Of a stretch of 64,000 nt of DNA, positions 1-9,668 are shown in pieces. Both the position numbers and the translations under genes were made by a program. The stretch lies in contig NZ_JABWRE020000001.1 in NCBI RefSeq assembly GCF_014268815.2, forward strand, positions 129,001-193,000, written 5' to 3'. The notes beneath the pieces are model-generated. The model saw nothing but the letters and a program-made list of their open reading frames with translations. It was not told the origin of the DNA and did not search any database. This DNA comes from Pseudomonas urmiensis (lineage in GTDB: Bacteria; Pseudomonadota; Gammaproteobacteria; Pseudomonadales; Pseudomonadaceae). Numbering within the stretch: the stretch's first letter is position 1; each line of letters opens with the position of its first letter.

Positions 1-309
1 TCGGTGGGCGCCGAGGATTTCATGGTGCGCCTGCGCGAGCTGGCCGCGGTGGATGTGCTCAAGGCCTACCGCCAGCAGAGCGAGCGCCTGCGCGATGAAG
101 AACTGCAAAAGGCCCAGCGCCTGCTGGCCAACGGTGGCAACCCGGAAGATGTGCTGGCCCAGCTGGCTCGCGGTCTGACTAACAAACTCCTGCACGCGCC
201 CAGCGTGCAACTGAAAAAGCTCTCGGCCGAGGGCCGCGTCGATGCGCTGGCCATGGCCCAGGAACTCTTTGCCCTCAATGAGGGCTCCACGGACAAACCC
301 CCGCAATGA
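1..309 (+). CDS. hemA: Glutamyl-tRNA reductase, C-terminal fragment (5' end outside the window)
   Basis: The reading frame is open from the first base and ends with TGA at 309, giving about 102 residues of a protein that starts before the window. The helical, charged sequence ([19 protein letters not shown] near the start, then [19 protein letters not shown]) matches the dimerisation domain of glutamyl-tRNA reductase, which reduces glutamyl-tRNA to glutamate-1-semialdehyde, the first committed step of C5 haem synthesis. The NAD(P)-binding and catalytic domains are not visible. The stop overlaps the prfA start by 4 bp, as expected for the hemA-prfA-prmC order of gammaproteobacteria. The call rests on this C-terminal motif and on synteny. 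Confidence 0.9.
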   Translation, partial: SVGAEDFMVRLRELAAVDVLKAYRQQSERLRDEELQKAQRLLANGGNPEDVLAQLARGLTNKLLHAPSVQLKKLSAEGRVDALAMAQELFALNEGSTDKPPQ

Positions 310-1388
310 AAGCGTCGCTGCTGAACAAACTGGACATTCTCCAGGATCGCTTCGAGGAACTCACCGCCCTGCTGGGCGATGCCGAGGTCATTTCCGACCA
401 GACCCGTTTTCGTGCCTATTCGCGCGAGTACGCCGAAGTCGAGCCGGTGATCACTGCTTTTAAGGAGTGGCGCAAGGTTCAGGACGACCTCGAAGGCGCG
501 CAAGCGCTGCTCAAGGACAGCGACCCGGACCTGCGCGAAATGGCCGTGGAAGAAGTGCGCGAGGCCAAGGAGCAGCTGGCTGCGTTGGAGGTTCAGCTGC
601 AGCGCATGCTGCTGCCCAAGGACCCTAACGACGGGCGCAACGTGTTCCTGGAAATCCGCGCTGGCACCGGCGGTGACGAGGCGGCGATTTTCTCCGGCGA
701 TCTGTTCCGCATGTACTCGCGCTACGCCGAAAAACGCGGCTGGCGCCTGGAGATTCTCTCCGAGAACGAGGGCGAGCACGGCGGCTACAAGGAAATCATC
801 GCCCGGGTCGAAGGCGACAATGTCTACGCCAAGCTCAAGTTCGAGTCGGGCGCGCATCGCGTGCAACGCGTGCCAGAGACCGAGTCGCAGGGGCGTATCC
901 ACACCTCGGCGTGTACCGTGGCGGTACTGCCCGAGCCGGATGAGCAGGTGGCGATCGAGATCAACCCGGCCGACCTGCGTGTCGACACCTACCGTGCCTC
1001 TGGCGCCGGTGGTCAGCACATCAACAAGACCGACTCGGCAATCCGCATTACCCACTTGCCCACCGGGATCGTGGTCGAGTGCCAGGAAGAGCGCTCGCAG
1101 CACAAGAACCGTGCTCGCGCCATGTCCTGGTTGTCGGCCAAGCTCAACGACATTCAGACCAGCGCCGCGCAGAACGCGATTGCCAGCGAGCGCAAGCTGC
1201 TGGTCGGCTCCGGTGACCGCTCCGAGCGGATCCGCACCTACAACTATCCACAGGGCCGAGTCACCGATCACCGCATCAACCTGACCCTGTACTCGCTCGA
1301 CGACATCCTCGCCGGTGGCGTCGAAGCCGTGATCGAACCGTTGCTGGCCGAGTACCAGGCCGATCAATTGGCCGCCCTGGGGGAATAA
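306..1388 (+). CDS. prfA: Peptide chain release factor 1
   Basis: A 360-residue cytoplasmic class I release factor that reads UAA/UAG stop codons and triggers peptidyl-tRNA hydrolysis. Visible motifs are the stop-codon recognition tripeptide PET at residues 190-192 (in [13 protein letters not shown]) and the catalytic GGQ at 235-237 (in [11 protein letters not shown]). Length is normal for RF1. The start ATG overlaps the hemA stop, and the TAA stop shares its last base with the ATG of prmC, whose product methylates the GGQ glutamine. This is a translationally coupled operon with no sign of damage. Confidence 0.98.
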   Translation: MKASLLNKLDILQDRFEELTALLGDAEVISDQTRFRAYSREYAEVEPVITAFKEWRKVQDDLEGAQALLKDSDPDLREMAVEEVREAKEQLAALEVQLQRMLLPKDPNDGRNVFLEIRAGTGGDEAAIFSGDLFRMYSRYAEKRGWRLEILSENEGEHGGYKEIIARVEGDNVYAKLKFESGAHRVQRVPETESQGRIHTSACTVAVLPEPDEQVAIEINPADLRVDTYRASGAGGQHINKTDSAIRITHLPTGIVVECQEERSQHKNRARAMSWLSAKLNDIQTSAAQNAIASERKLLVGSGDRSERIRTYNYPQGRVTDHRINLTLYSLDDILAGGVEAVIEPLLAEYQADQLAALGE

Positions 1389-2218
1389 TGACCATCATCG
1401 CCAGCCTGCTGCGCAACGCGCAGCTGCCCGACTCCCCGACCGAACGGCTGGATGCCGAGCTGCTGCTGGCTGCCGCCCTGGGCAAGTCGCGCAGCTACCT
1501 GCACACCTGGCCCGAGCGAATCGTCAGCAGCGAGGCGGCGCAAGTGTTCGCCGATTTCCTCAGCCGCCGTCGCGCCGGTGAGCCAGTGGCGTACATCCTC
1601 GGTCAGCAGGGCTTCTGGAAGCTCGACCTGGAAGTGGCGCCGCATACCCTGATTCCCCGTCCAGACACCGAGCTGTTGGTGGAAACTGCCCTTGAATTGC
1701 TGCCTGCGACCCCCGCACGAATGCTCGATTTGGGCACCGGCACGGGCGCCATCGCCCTGGCCCTGGCCAGCGAGCGACCGGCTTGGCAGGTGGTGGCAGT
1801 GGACCGCATCGATGCGGCAGTGGCCCTGGCCGAGCGCAACCGCCAGCGTCTGCAGCTGAACAATGTCCACGTGCGCACCAGCCACTGGTACGACGCCCTG
1901 GACGGCGAACTTTTTGACCTGATCATCAGTAACCCGCCCTACATCCGTGCCGAAGATCCGCACCTGGTGGCTGGCGATGTCCGCTTCGAACCGAGCAGTG
2001 CCTTGGTGGCGGGCCAGGACGGGCTGGATGATTTGCGCGTCATCATTGCCCAGGCCCCAGGACACTTGCTGCCGGGCGGCTGGCTGCTGCTCGAACACGG
2101 CTACGATCAGGCCGCAGACGTGCGTGAGTTGCTCAGCCAGCAGGGTTTCGGTGACGTTTGCAGCCGGATTGACCTGGGCGGCCATGAGCGCATCTCCTTG
2201 GGGCGCCTGCCATGCTGA
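1388..2218 (+). CDS. prmC: Peptide chain release factor N5-glutamine methyltransferase
   Basis: A 276-residue SAM-dependent methyltransferase that modifies the GGQ glutamine of release factors. The SAM-binding motif DLGTGTG lies at 114-120 and the amide-methyltransferase signature NPPY at 182-185, after an N-terminal helical substrate-recognition domain (about 1-75). It starts directly on the prfA stop and overlaps the following moeB start by 7 bp, so prfA, prmC and moeB are probably cotranscribed. Length and motifs are standard for the family. Confidence 0.97.
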   Translation: MTIIASLLRNAQLPDSPTERLDAELLLAAALGKSRSYLHTWPERIVSSEAAQVFADFLSRRRAGEPVAYILGQQGFWKLDLEVAPHTLIPRPDTELLVETALELLPATPARMLDLGTGTGAIALALASERPAWQVVAVDRIDAAVALAERNRQRLQLNNVHVRTSHWYDALDGELFDLIISNPPYIRAEDPHLVAGDVRFEPSSALVAGQDGLDDLRVIIAQAPGHLLPGGWLLLEHGYDQAADVRELLSQQGFGDVCSRIDLGGHERISLGRLPC

Positions 2219-2967
2219 GTGACCAGGAGCTGCTGCGTTACAGCCGGCAGATCCTGCTGGCCCAGGTCGACATCGACGGCCAGTTGCGGCTCAAGCAAAG
2301 CAAGGCGCTGGTGGTCGGCGTGGGCGGGCTCGGCTCGCCGGTCGCGCTCTATCTCGCGGCAGCGGGTGTCGGCGAACTGCACCTGGCTGACTTCGATACG
2401 GTCGACCTGACCAACCTGCAGCGCCAGATCATCCACGACACCGACAGCGTTGGCCTGGGCAAGGTGGATTCGGCGATCAAGCGCTTGCAGGCGATCAATC
2501 CTGAAATCACGCTGGTCGCTCATCGCCAGGCGCTGGATGAAGATTCGCTGTCCGCTGCGGTGGCAGCGGTCGACCTGGTGCTGGACTGTTCCGACAATTT
2601 CACCACCCGTGAGGCGGTCAACGCCGCTTGCGTGGCGGCTGGCAAGCCACTGGTCAGTGGGGCGGCGATTCGTCTGGAGGGGCAGCTTTCGGTATTCGAT
2701 CCGCGCCGGGAAAACAGCCCGTGCTACCACTGCCTGTATGGCCATGGTAGCGAAGCCGAACTGACTTGCAGTGAAGCCGGCGTGATCGGCCCCTTGGTGG
2801 GGCTGGTGGGCAGCCTGCAAGCGCTAGAGGCATTGAAGCTGCTCGCCGGCTTTGGCGAGCCATTGGTCGGCCGGCTGCTGCTGATCGACGCGCTGAGCAC
2901 GCGTATGCGCGAGCTCCGGGTCAAGCGCGACCCTGCGTGTGCAGTGTGCGGCACTCGCCATGGCTGA
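2212..2967 (+). CDS. moeB: Molybdopterin-synthase adenylyltransferase (MoeB/ThiF/HesA family)
   Basis: A 251-residue E1-like enzyme that adenylates the C-terminal glycine of MoaD (molybdopterin synthesis) or a related sulfur carrier. The nucleotide-binding glycine motif GVGGLGS is at 36-42, followed by the acidic [13 protein letters not shown] segment typical of MoeB/ThiF. Two CxxC pairs that would hold the structural zinc are present (CYHC and the C-terminal CAVC). No rhodanese domain is fused. From sequence alone ThiF is possible; the prmC-moeB-murI order favours MoeB. It overlaps murI by 8 bp. Confidence 0.9.
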   Translation: MLSDQELLRYSRQILLAQVDIDGQLRLKQSKALVVGVGGLGSPVALYLAAAGVGELHLADFDTVDLTNLQRQIIHDTDSVGLGKVDSAIKRLQAINPEITLVAHRQALDEDSLSAAVAAVDLVLDCSDNFTTREAVNAACVAAGKPLVSGAAIRLEGQLSVFDPRRENSPCYHCLYGHGSEAELTCSEAGVIGPLVGLVGSLQALEALKLLAGFGEPLVGRLLLIDALSTRMRELRVKRDPACAVCGTRHG

Positions 2968-3757
2968 TCGTTTGGCGCCAGTGGGCGTGATGGATTCGGG
3001 GGTCGGCGGTCTGTCGGTACTCGCCGAGATCCAGCGCCTGCTGCCCAACGAGTCGCTGTTGTATGTGGCTGACAGCGGGCATGTGCCGTATGGCGAAAAG
3101 TCTCCCGATTACATCCGCCAGCGCTTGCGCCATATCGCCGGGTTCTTCCAGCAGCAAGGCGCCAAGGCCATGGTTCTGGCCTGCAACACGGCTACCGTGG
3201 CCGCAGTGGCCGACCTGCGCGAGCTGTATCCCAGCTGGCCGCTGGTGGGCATGGAGCCTGCGGTCAAGCCCGCTGCTGCGGCGACCCGCTCGGGCGTGGT
3301 CGGGGTGCTGGCCACCACCGGCACCCTGCAGAGTGCCAAGTTCGCCGCCTTGCTCGATCGCTTTGCCAGTGATGTACGGGTAATCACCCAGCCATGTCCG
3401 GGCCTGGTCGAGTGCATCGAGGCGGGCGACTTGTTCAGCCCCCAATTGCGCCAGCTGCTGGCTGGCTACGTGCAGCCGCTGCTCAGTGCCGGCTGCGATA
3501 CCTTGATTCTCGGTTGCACCCACTACCCCTTCTTGCGTCCACTGCTGGCCGAAATGGTGCCGGCTGATGTGGCGATCATCGACACCGGCGCTGCGGTGGC
3601 GCGGCAGCTGCAACGGCTACTGGCCGAGCGCCAGTTGCTGGCCGACGGCCCGGCCCGCGATACGGCGTTCTGGAGCAGTGCTGATCCGGAAAATTTGAGA
3701 AAAATCCTGCCGTTGCTGTGGAAGAAGTCCGACAGTGTGCAAAGCTTTTCGATGTAA
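2960..3757 (+). CDS. murI: Glutamate racemase
   Basis: A 265-residue cofactor-independent racemase making D-glutamate for peptidoglycan. Family motifs are DSGVGGLSV at 12-20, ADSGHVPYG near 38-45 and the two catalytic cysteines in ACNTA (C75) and GCTHYP (C186). An in-frame ATG exists at 2939, but the start at 2960 brings the conserved N-terminal DSGVGG to the usual distance and overlaps moeB by only 8 bp. It is the last gene of the hemA-murI run; the next gene, pagL, follows a 114-bp gap. Confidence 0.96.
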   Translation: MADRLAPVGVMDSGVGGLSVLAEIQRLLPNESLLYVADSGHVPYGEKSPDYIRQRLRHIAGFFQQQGAKAMVLACNTATVAAVADLRELYPSWPLVGMEPAVKPAAAATRSGVVGVLATTGTLQSAKFAALLDRFASDVRVITQPCPGLVECIEAGDLFSPQLRQLLAGYVQPLLSAGCDTLILGCTHYPFLRPLLAEMVPADVAIIDTGAAVARQLQRLLAERQLLADGPARDTAFWSSADPENLRKILPLLWKKSDSVQSFSM

Positions 3758-3871
3758 AAAAAGTGTGAAAAGCCACGCAGAAAGCTGAACTATCGTACAA
3801 CTGCCGATTTCTATTGTTGTGCCTGTGAGGGCGAAACACTAACAACAGCATCAGGAAAAAGGACGTTTCTC

Positions 3872-4390
3872 ATGAAGAAACTGCTTGGTTTGGTGGCGGC
3901 TGCCGCCTTGACTGTGGGGCACTTGGGCGCGGCGCAGGCCGCTGATGTTTCTTTCTCGGTGGGGCAGACTGGCGATTTGACCATGGTCTACCGGTTGGGT
4001 CTGCAATCGAACTGGGATGCAAGCTGGTGGCAGACCAGTGTCGGTCGCCTGACTGGCTATTGGGATGGGGCGTACACCTACTGGGATGGCGATCAGACCG
4101 CGAGCAACCATAGCCTGTCGTTCGCGCCGGTATTCGTCTACGAGTTTGCCGGGGACTCGGTCAAGCCGTACATCGAAGCGGGAATCGGCGTGGCGGCGTT
4201 CTCCAGCACCGAACTTGAAAGCAATGAGCTGGGTTCGTCCTTCCAGTTCGAGGACCGCATCGGCTTTGGTTTGCGCTTTGCCGGCGGGCATGAGATTGGC
4301 GTGCGCGCCATTCATTACTCCAACGCCGGGATCAAGCAACCCAACGATGGGGTTGAGAGCTATAGCCTGCACTACCGCATGGCACTTTAG
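3872..4390 (+). CDS. pagL: Lipid A 3-O-deacylase (PagL, outer membrane)
   Basis: A 172-residue outer-membrane beta-barrel enzyme that removes the 3-position acyl chain of lipid A. A signal peptide (about 1-23, cut after AQA) is followed by alternating hydrophobic strands. The C-terminal signature AIHYSNAGIKQPNDGVESYS carries the catalytic residues expected from the P. aeruginosa enzyme: H148, S150 and E162, with the H-to-E spacing of 14. The protein ends in an aromatic-rich strand. The 114-bp gap after murI probably holds its own promoter. A GGGCCGC/GCGGCCC hairpin follows the stop. Confidence 0.92.
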   Translation: MKKLLGLVAAAALTVGHLGAAQAADVSFSVGQTGDLTMVYRLGLQSNWDASWWQTSVGRLTGYWDGAYTYWDGDQTASNHSLSFAPVFVYEFAGDSVKPYIEAGIGVAAFSSTELESNELGSSFQFEDRIGFGLRFAGGHEIGVRAIHYSNAGIKQPNDGVESYSLHYRMAL

Positions 4391-4398
4391 GTTTGCTG

Positions 4399-4420
4399 GG
4401 GCCGCTTTGCGGCCCTTGTT
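4399..4420. terminator. Intrinsic, probably bidirectional terminator between pagL and the SDR gene
   Basis: Perfect 7-bp stem GGGCCGC-TTT-GCGGCCC at 4399-4415 followed by TTGTT, placed 9 bp after the pagL stop and just before the stop of the leftward SDR gene. It can serve both converging transcripts, although its T-tract is short. Confidence 0.6.
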
Positions 4421-4422
4421 GC

Positions 4423-5121
4423 CTACCGTGGCAACGGCCAAAGGCTGTTGAGGCTCAGAGCCTCTAGCACCAATTCAGGTTCACGCTTGGGCAGGCTGGC
4501 CAGCAATACTTGCGCAGCAGTCTGCGCCGTCCACTGTTCAGGCACCGCCTGGGCCAGCGTCACCGGCGCTTTCAACGACTGCGGCGCCACTAGCGTCAGA
4601 TCGATACCCAGATCCTGCAATACCTGGCGCTGCTCGCGGAACCAGTGCGGAGGGCTGTTGAAACCACTCAATGGCTGATTGGGTTCATACAGCTGCATCG
4701 CCGAGTAACGGCTGAGGATAGCCATGACCTGCGCAGCATCGCCCTTGGCCAGCAAGGGCAGGGCGGCGGCCAGGCAATTGGCACTGGCTTGCAGGTTACT
4801 GGTAACGATGCTTTGGAACAGGTCGGTATCCGGCAGATCATCCGCCAGGTAGTCGCAGGTGCCGGCATTGATGATCAAACCATCCAGCGATCCCCACGCC
4901 GCCTGCAGCTGTGTAACGGCGGCCTGCGCCTGCGAACTGTCATGCAACTGCCCAGGCAAAAGCAGCAGGCGTTCGCGGTAGTGGCTGGCCAAGGCTGTGA
5001 GCTCCTGGCTTTGCATACCACTGGCGGCGACCCGATGCCCCTGCTCGAGCAATCCGCTCACCAGAGCTAAACCGAGTCCATTGGTCGCTCCTGTCACCCA
5101 GAAACTGCGTGAGTTATTCAA
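4423..5121 (-). CDS. SDR-family Rossmann protein lacking the YxxxK catalytic motif
   Basis: A 232-residue short-chain dehydrogenase/reductase homologue. The N-terminal cofactor motif TGATNGLG (10-17) and the NAG motif (85-87) are intact, so NAD(P) binding is likely. The position where the catalytic Y and K should follow the active-site serine (about 148-156) reads PNQPLSGFNSPP, with no YxxxK. It may therefore be a binding or regulatory protein rather than an oxidoreductase. The start is TTG at 5121, overlapping the phrB stop by 4 bp (TTGA), so it is probably translated from the phrB message as the last gene of the light-block operon. Function unknown. Confidence 0.85.
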   Translation of the reverse strand: MNNSRSFWVTGATNGLGLALVSGLLEQGHRVAASGMQSQELTALASHYRERLLLLPGQLHDSSQAQAAVTQLQAAWGSLDGLIINAGTCDYLADDLPDTDLFQSIVTSNLQASANCLAAALPLLAKGDAAQVMAILSRYSAMQLYEPNQPLSGFNSPPHWFREQRQVLQDLGIDLTLVAPQSLKAPVTLAQAVPEQWTAQTAAQVLLASLPKREPELVLEALSLNSLWPLPR

Positions 5122-6560
5122 GATACTGCCCTCTGATCCTGCCAGCCGGCCAAGCCTTTGAAGGCTTCCAATGCGCGCTGGCGACTACTTGCGAGATCGA
5201 CAATCGGACTCTGATAAGAATGTGTAGCAAAAAGATCGGCAGACTTCACGGGCAAATGAATAGTTTTTTCATCCAGGCCCTTCAATTGAGGTAGCCAATG
5301 GCGAATGAAGCGCCCCTTGGGGTCGAAGCGTTGCGATTGGGTGACCGGATTGAAGATGCGGAAGTAAGGCACTGAGTCGGTTCCGGTCGACGCGCTCCAT
5401 TGCCAGCCGCCGTTGTTGGCTGCCAGGTCGCCGTCGATCAAGTGACGCATGAAGTAGCGCTCGCCTTGGCGCCAGTCGATCAGTAGATTCTTGCTCAGGA
5501 ACATGGCGACGATCATCCGTAGTCGATTGTGCATCCAGCCGGTTTCCAGCAGTTGGCGCATGGCGGCGTCGATCAGTGGGAAACCGGTACGTCCTTCCTG
5601 CCAGGCCTTCAAGTCTTCAGGGGCATCACGCCACGGCAGCGCTTCGGTATGCGCACGGAACGGGCGATGGCGCGACACCTGTGGATAACCCACCAGGATG
5701 TGCTTGTAGAACTCGCGCCAGAGCAGCTCGTTGATCCAGGTCTGAACCCCGCTGCTGCCGCTGTCGAGCTCGCCGCGGTTGGCGGACAGGGCAGCGTGCA
5801 GGCATTGGCGTGGCGAAATCACTCCGGCGGCCAGATACGGTGAGAGCTGGCTGGTGCCAGGTTCGGCGGGCAGGTCACGCAGCTGCGGATAATCCTCGAC
5901 CACGTCCTCGATAAAGGCCGCCAGGCGGCGCTGCGCCTCGGCTTCGCCAGCGGGCCAATGCTCGCGCAGGGTGAGCGGGGGCGCCTCGAAACCCTCGATC
6001 TGGTGTGGGATGGGGTCATTGGCGATGGCTAAGGGCGCCTGGGCGTTGACCTTGTGCGCCAGCGCTGGCAGGCCATGATGCAATCGCTCCAGGCAGGCGC
6101 GCTTGAATTGGCCGAACACTTGGAAGTAGTGCCCGCTGCGGGTCAGCACTGTGCCTGGGCGCAGCAGCAGTTGATCAAGATAGGTCGATGTGGACACTGC
6201 GGACTGATCCAGCAGGGCTTGCACGGCCTCGTCGCGTCGCTGTTCATTGATGCCGTACTCCTCGTTCCAGTGCACGGCTTCTACCTGGTGCTCACGGCAG
6301 ACCTCAAGCAGCACGTGCGGCACCTGCTGCCAGGTCGCGGTCTTGCGGATCAGCAAGGGGATGTTCAGTTGTTCCAGCGAGTGGCGCAGCTCGCGCAGGT
6401 TGCGCAGCCAGAAATCGACCTTGCACGGCGCGTCGTCATGTTCCAGCCATTGGCCGGGGCTGGCGATCCACAGGGCAATGGTCGGCCCACGCGCACAGGC
6501 GGCACTCAGGGCGCTGTTGTCATCTATTCGCAGGTCGCTGCGCAGCCAGATCAGTTGCAT
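5118..6560 (-). CDS. phrB: Deoxyribodipyrimidine photo-lyase
   Basis: A 480-residue cryptochrome/photolyase family enzyme that repairs UV-induced cyclobutane pyrimidine dimers using blue light and FAD. The N-terminal alpha/beta antenna domain begins LIWLRSDLRIDDN. The C-terminal FAD-binding domain carries the conserved NNGGWQWSASTGTD and PYFRIFNPVTQSQRFDP segments. The start ATG at 6560 was chosen because it fits this N-terminus; the in-frame upstream extension is cysteine-rich and unlike the family. It lies 7 bp after the MerR-type regulator and overlaps the SDR gene. The operon context and upstream TGTACA boxes suggest light induction. Confidence 0.96.
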   Translation of the reverse strand: MQLIWLRSDLRIDDNSALSAACARGPTIALWIASPGQWLEHDDAPCKVDFWLRNLRELRHSLEQLNIPLLIRKTATWQQVPHVLLEVCREHQVEAVHWNEEYGINEQRRDEAVQALLDQSAVSTSTYLDQLLLRPGTVLTRSGHYFQVFGQFKRACLERLHHGLPALAHKVNAQAPLAIANDPIPHQIEGFEAPPLTLREHWPAGEAEAQRRLAAFIEDVVEDYPQLRDLPAEPGTSQLSPYLAAGVISPRQCLHAALSANRGELDSGSSGVQTWINELLWREFYKHILVGYPQVSRHRPFRAHTEALPWRDAPEDLKAWQEGRTGFPLIDAAMRQLLETGWMHNRLRMIVAMFLSKNLLIDWRQGERYFMRHLIDGDLAANNGGWQWSASTGTDSVPYFRIFNPVTQSQRFDPKGRFIRHWLPQLKGLDEKTIHLPVKSADLFATHSYQSPIVDLASSRQRALEAFKGLAGWQDQRAVS

Positions 6561-6567
6561 GAGTGAG

Positions 6568-7437
6568 TCATCTCTGTGATTGCTGCAGGAGGCGCAAGGC
6601 CGCCTGCGGAGTGTCGAACAACAACAGCTGCGGCAGTGCCAAGGCATGCAACTGGGCCTCATGGAGGGAGACTGTCTCGCCGCCCAGGAGTTTTACCCCG
6701 TCGATGCCCTGCAAGGTGCGCTCCAGCGCCACCAGATCGATACGCGGGCCCAGGTGCAGCAGCAGGGCACGTGGTTGCCACTGATTGATCGCGCGTAGCA
6801 GTTGCGCGCCACTGACCGGCTGCTCTAGCACTTCGACCGGATAGCCGCTGCTGCTCAGCAACCAGGCGCACAGCCACAACTGGGCATCGAAGGGACGCTC
6901 GCTGTCGACGGCCAGCAGGATTGGGCTGCCTTGCAGTTGCTGGTTGTCGTGGTAGACCCGCGCCCCCAGCTTGCTGCGCAGCCAGGTGTGGAAGAACGCT
7001 TGCTCCAACCGTGCGTTGAAGTGGGTTTGCCAACGCCGTGCGAGGCTGTGCAGCAGCGGCATCAGCAGCTGCTCGCAGAGGGTGATCGCCGGGTACAGCG
7101 CCATGGCCTGGTTGAGCTGGTGGTCAAGGGGGCGCTGGGCGAGCATGCCAATCGCCTCGATCAGCGCCTGTTCACGGCTCTGCCAATCGCCTACGGGGGC
7201 GATGCTTGGCGCGCGCTCGAGCAGCTCGCGGACCTGCCCCACCGAAGCGCCGCGTTCCAGCCAACTGAGGATGGTCTGCACGCGCTCGACTTGCTCCTCA
7301 GGATACAACCGGTGCCCCTTGGCGGTGCGCTGCGGCTTGAGCAGCCCGTAACGTCGCTCCCAGGCGCGCAGGGTGACCGGGTTGACGCTAGTGCGGCGCG
7401 CCAGCTCGCCAATGGCCAGCAGGGTTTCAGACGGCAT
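6568..7437 (-). CDS. MerR-family regulator of the LitR/CarH type without a B12-binding motif (PplR-like)
   Basis: A 289-residue transcription factor. Residues 8-75 form a MerR winged helix (IGELARRTSVNPVTLRAWERRYGLLKPQRT), followed by a helical bundle and a Rossmann-like domain as in LitR/CarH photoreceptors. The (E/D)xHxxG motif that binds adenosylcobalamin is absent: the equivalent stretch reads AVDSERPFDAQLW. This fits the class II LitR proteins of P. putida (PplR), which as I recall act with LOV photoreceptors and control phrB. It overlaps the upstream DUF523 gene by 11 bp and is followed by phrB after 7 bp. No LOV gene lies in the window. Assignment to PplR1 specifically is inferred from the phrB neighbour. 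Confidence 0.87.
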   Translation of the reverse strand: MPSETLLAIGELARRTSVNPVTLRAWERRYGLLKPQRTAKGHRLYPEEQVERVQTILSWLERGASVGQVRELLERAPSIAPVGDWQSREQALIEAIGMLAQRPLDHQLNQAMALYPAITLCEQLLMPLLHSLARRWQTHFNARLEQAFFHTWLRSKLGARVYHDNQQLQGSPILLAVDSERPFDAQLWLCAWLLSSSGYPVEVLEQPVSGAQLLRAINQWQPRALLLHLGPRIDLVALERTLQGIDGVKLLGGETVSLHEAQLHALALPQLLLFDTPQAALRLLQQSQR

Positions 7438-8386
7438 TGCGCAATCCCAGGCTTTCGGGATGTGGCTGTAGATAGGTTTGCTGGTTCAAGTACGGATCCG
7501 GATGGTTGCGCAGGTGGTGTTTGAGCAAGGTGAGCGGCACTACAAGCGGCACGATGCCTTGCTGGTACTGGCCGATCAGTTGCTGGAGTTCGGCGCGGTC
7601 GTCACTGCCTAGTGCGCCGCGCAGGTAACCACTCAGGTGCTGCAGCACATTGCCGTGGGTGCCACGGCTGGCGCAGCGGCGCAAGGCCTGCATCAACTGG
7701 CTGAAGTAATCGGCACCGACGGTCTGCGGGTCGTCATCACGGCGCAGATTGCCCAGCAACCGCCCAAGCTGACGATAGGCCAGCGGGTTATTGGCCATCA
7801 GCAGGTATTTGTAGCGTGAATGGAAACGGATCAAGGCCCCGCGAGTGAGTCCTTCGGCGAGTTGTTGCTGCCAGTCGGCATAGGCATAGACGCGGCTGAT
7901 GAAGTTTTCCCGAAGCACCGGATCATGCAGGCGGCCTTCTTCCTCCACAGGTAGATCGGGGCGGCGCGCGCAGAACTCATCGGCGTAGGCGCCACGTCCG
8001 CCTTTGGTCGAAGGATGACCGTTGTCCTGGTACACCTTGACCCGCTCCAGGCCGCAGGAGGGCGACTTCTGCATGAAGATGTAGCCGCAGATATCATCGA
8101 GCTTAGTGGCCATCTGTTCGCCGTAAGCGCGCAGCGGGCCGGACAGGTCCATCCCGGGGTTGCGGGTAGCGACCACTTCAGGTCGCTGCGGATCACCCAC
8201 CAGGCGGATCGGATCGCGCGGCACGCCCAGGCCGATGGCCACTTCCGGGCACAGCGGCACCCAATCGAAATGCGCCTCGAAATCTTTGAGGCACAGCTCG
8301 GAAGCCTTGTGACCTGCGTTGTAGCGCACGCTATGGCCGAGCAGGCAGGCACTGATACCGATGCGGGGTTTCGACGAGGCGTTCAT
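7427..8386 (-). CDS. DUF523 and DUF1722 (YbgA-like) domain protein
   Basis: A 319-residue two-domain protein. The N-terminal DUF523 domain shows GISACLLGHSVRYNAGHK and a KSPSCG motif with cysteines that could bind metal or sulfide. The C-terminal DUF1722/YbgA domain starts near residue 190 (RVYAYADWQQQLAEG...). The start ATG at 8386 (MNASSKPRIG) was preferred to an upstream in-frame codon because it precedes the conserved core directly. It is the first gene of the leftward operon with the MerR regulator, phrB and the SDR, and sits just downstream of paired TGTACA boxes, so it is probably light-induced. Its biochemical role is unknown; DUF523/DUF1722 genes are often found next to photolyases. 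Confidence 0.9.
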   Translation of the reverse strand: MNASSKPRIGISACLLGHSVRYNAGHKASELCLKDFEAHFDWVPLCPEVAIGLGVPRDPIRLVGDPQRPEVVATRNPGMDLSGPLRAYGEQMATKLDDICGYIFMQKSPSCGLERVKVYQDNGHPSTKGGRGAYADEFCARRPDLPVEEEGRLHDPVLRENFISRVYAYADWQQQLAEGLTRGALIRFHSRYKYLLMANNPLAYRQLGRLLGNLRRDDDPQTVGADYFSQLMQALRRCASRGTHGNVLQHLSGYLRGALGSDDRAELQQLIGQYQQGIVPLVVPLTLLKHHLRNHPDPYLNQQTYLQPHPESLGLRNAV

Positions 8387-8405
8387 TCGCTGTCTCCGGA
8401 AAACT

Positions 8406-8430
8406 TGTACACAGGCGTATCTTATGTACA
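8406..8430 (-). promoter_or_regulatory. Paired TGTACA operator upstream of the DUF523-merR-phrB operon
   Basis: Two perfect TGTACA hexamers at 8406-8411 and 8425-8430 sit 20-44 bp upstream of the operon start codon. They are the core of an 8-bp inverted repeat, CTTGTACA (8404-8411) and TGTACAAG (8425-8432). The published PplR1 consensus of P. putida, as I recall it, is T(G/A)TACA-N12-TGTACA; here the spacer is 13. A weaker pair, TATACA-N12-TGCATA on the minus strand (8475-8480 and 8457-8462), lies further upstream. Likely the autoregulated light-response operator. Confidence 0.65.
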
Positions 8431-8494
8431 AGTCTATTCCAGCACAGCCATAAACTTATGCAAACAATTATTTCTGTATAGGTTGCCCGGTTAC

Positions 8495-9555
<1,061 letters not shown>

Positions 9556-9668
9556 AGGTTATTCCGCTCGATAGGCTAGGTTGGCCTATGTTTATCCGAG
9601 AGCGTTCGGTCAAAAAAGTGCCTTGATCTTAAAAATAGACCACGGCCGCCCTCTGCGAGGACACAGCC

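Noticed and set aside
3790..3825. An AlgU-type promoter upstream of pagL (GAACTA, 16 nt, TTCTA)
   Set aside because: Both elements deviate from the GAACTT/TCtgA consensus; too weak to call.
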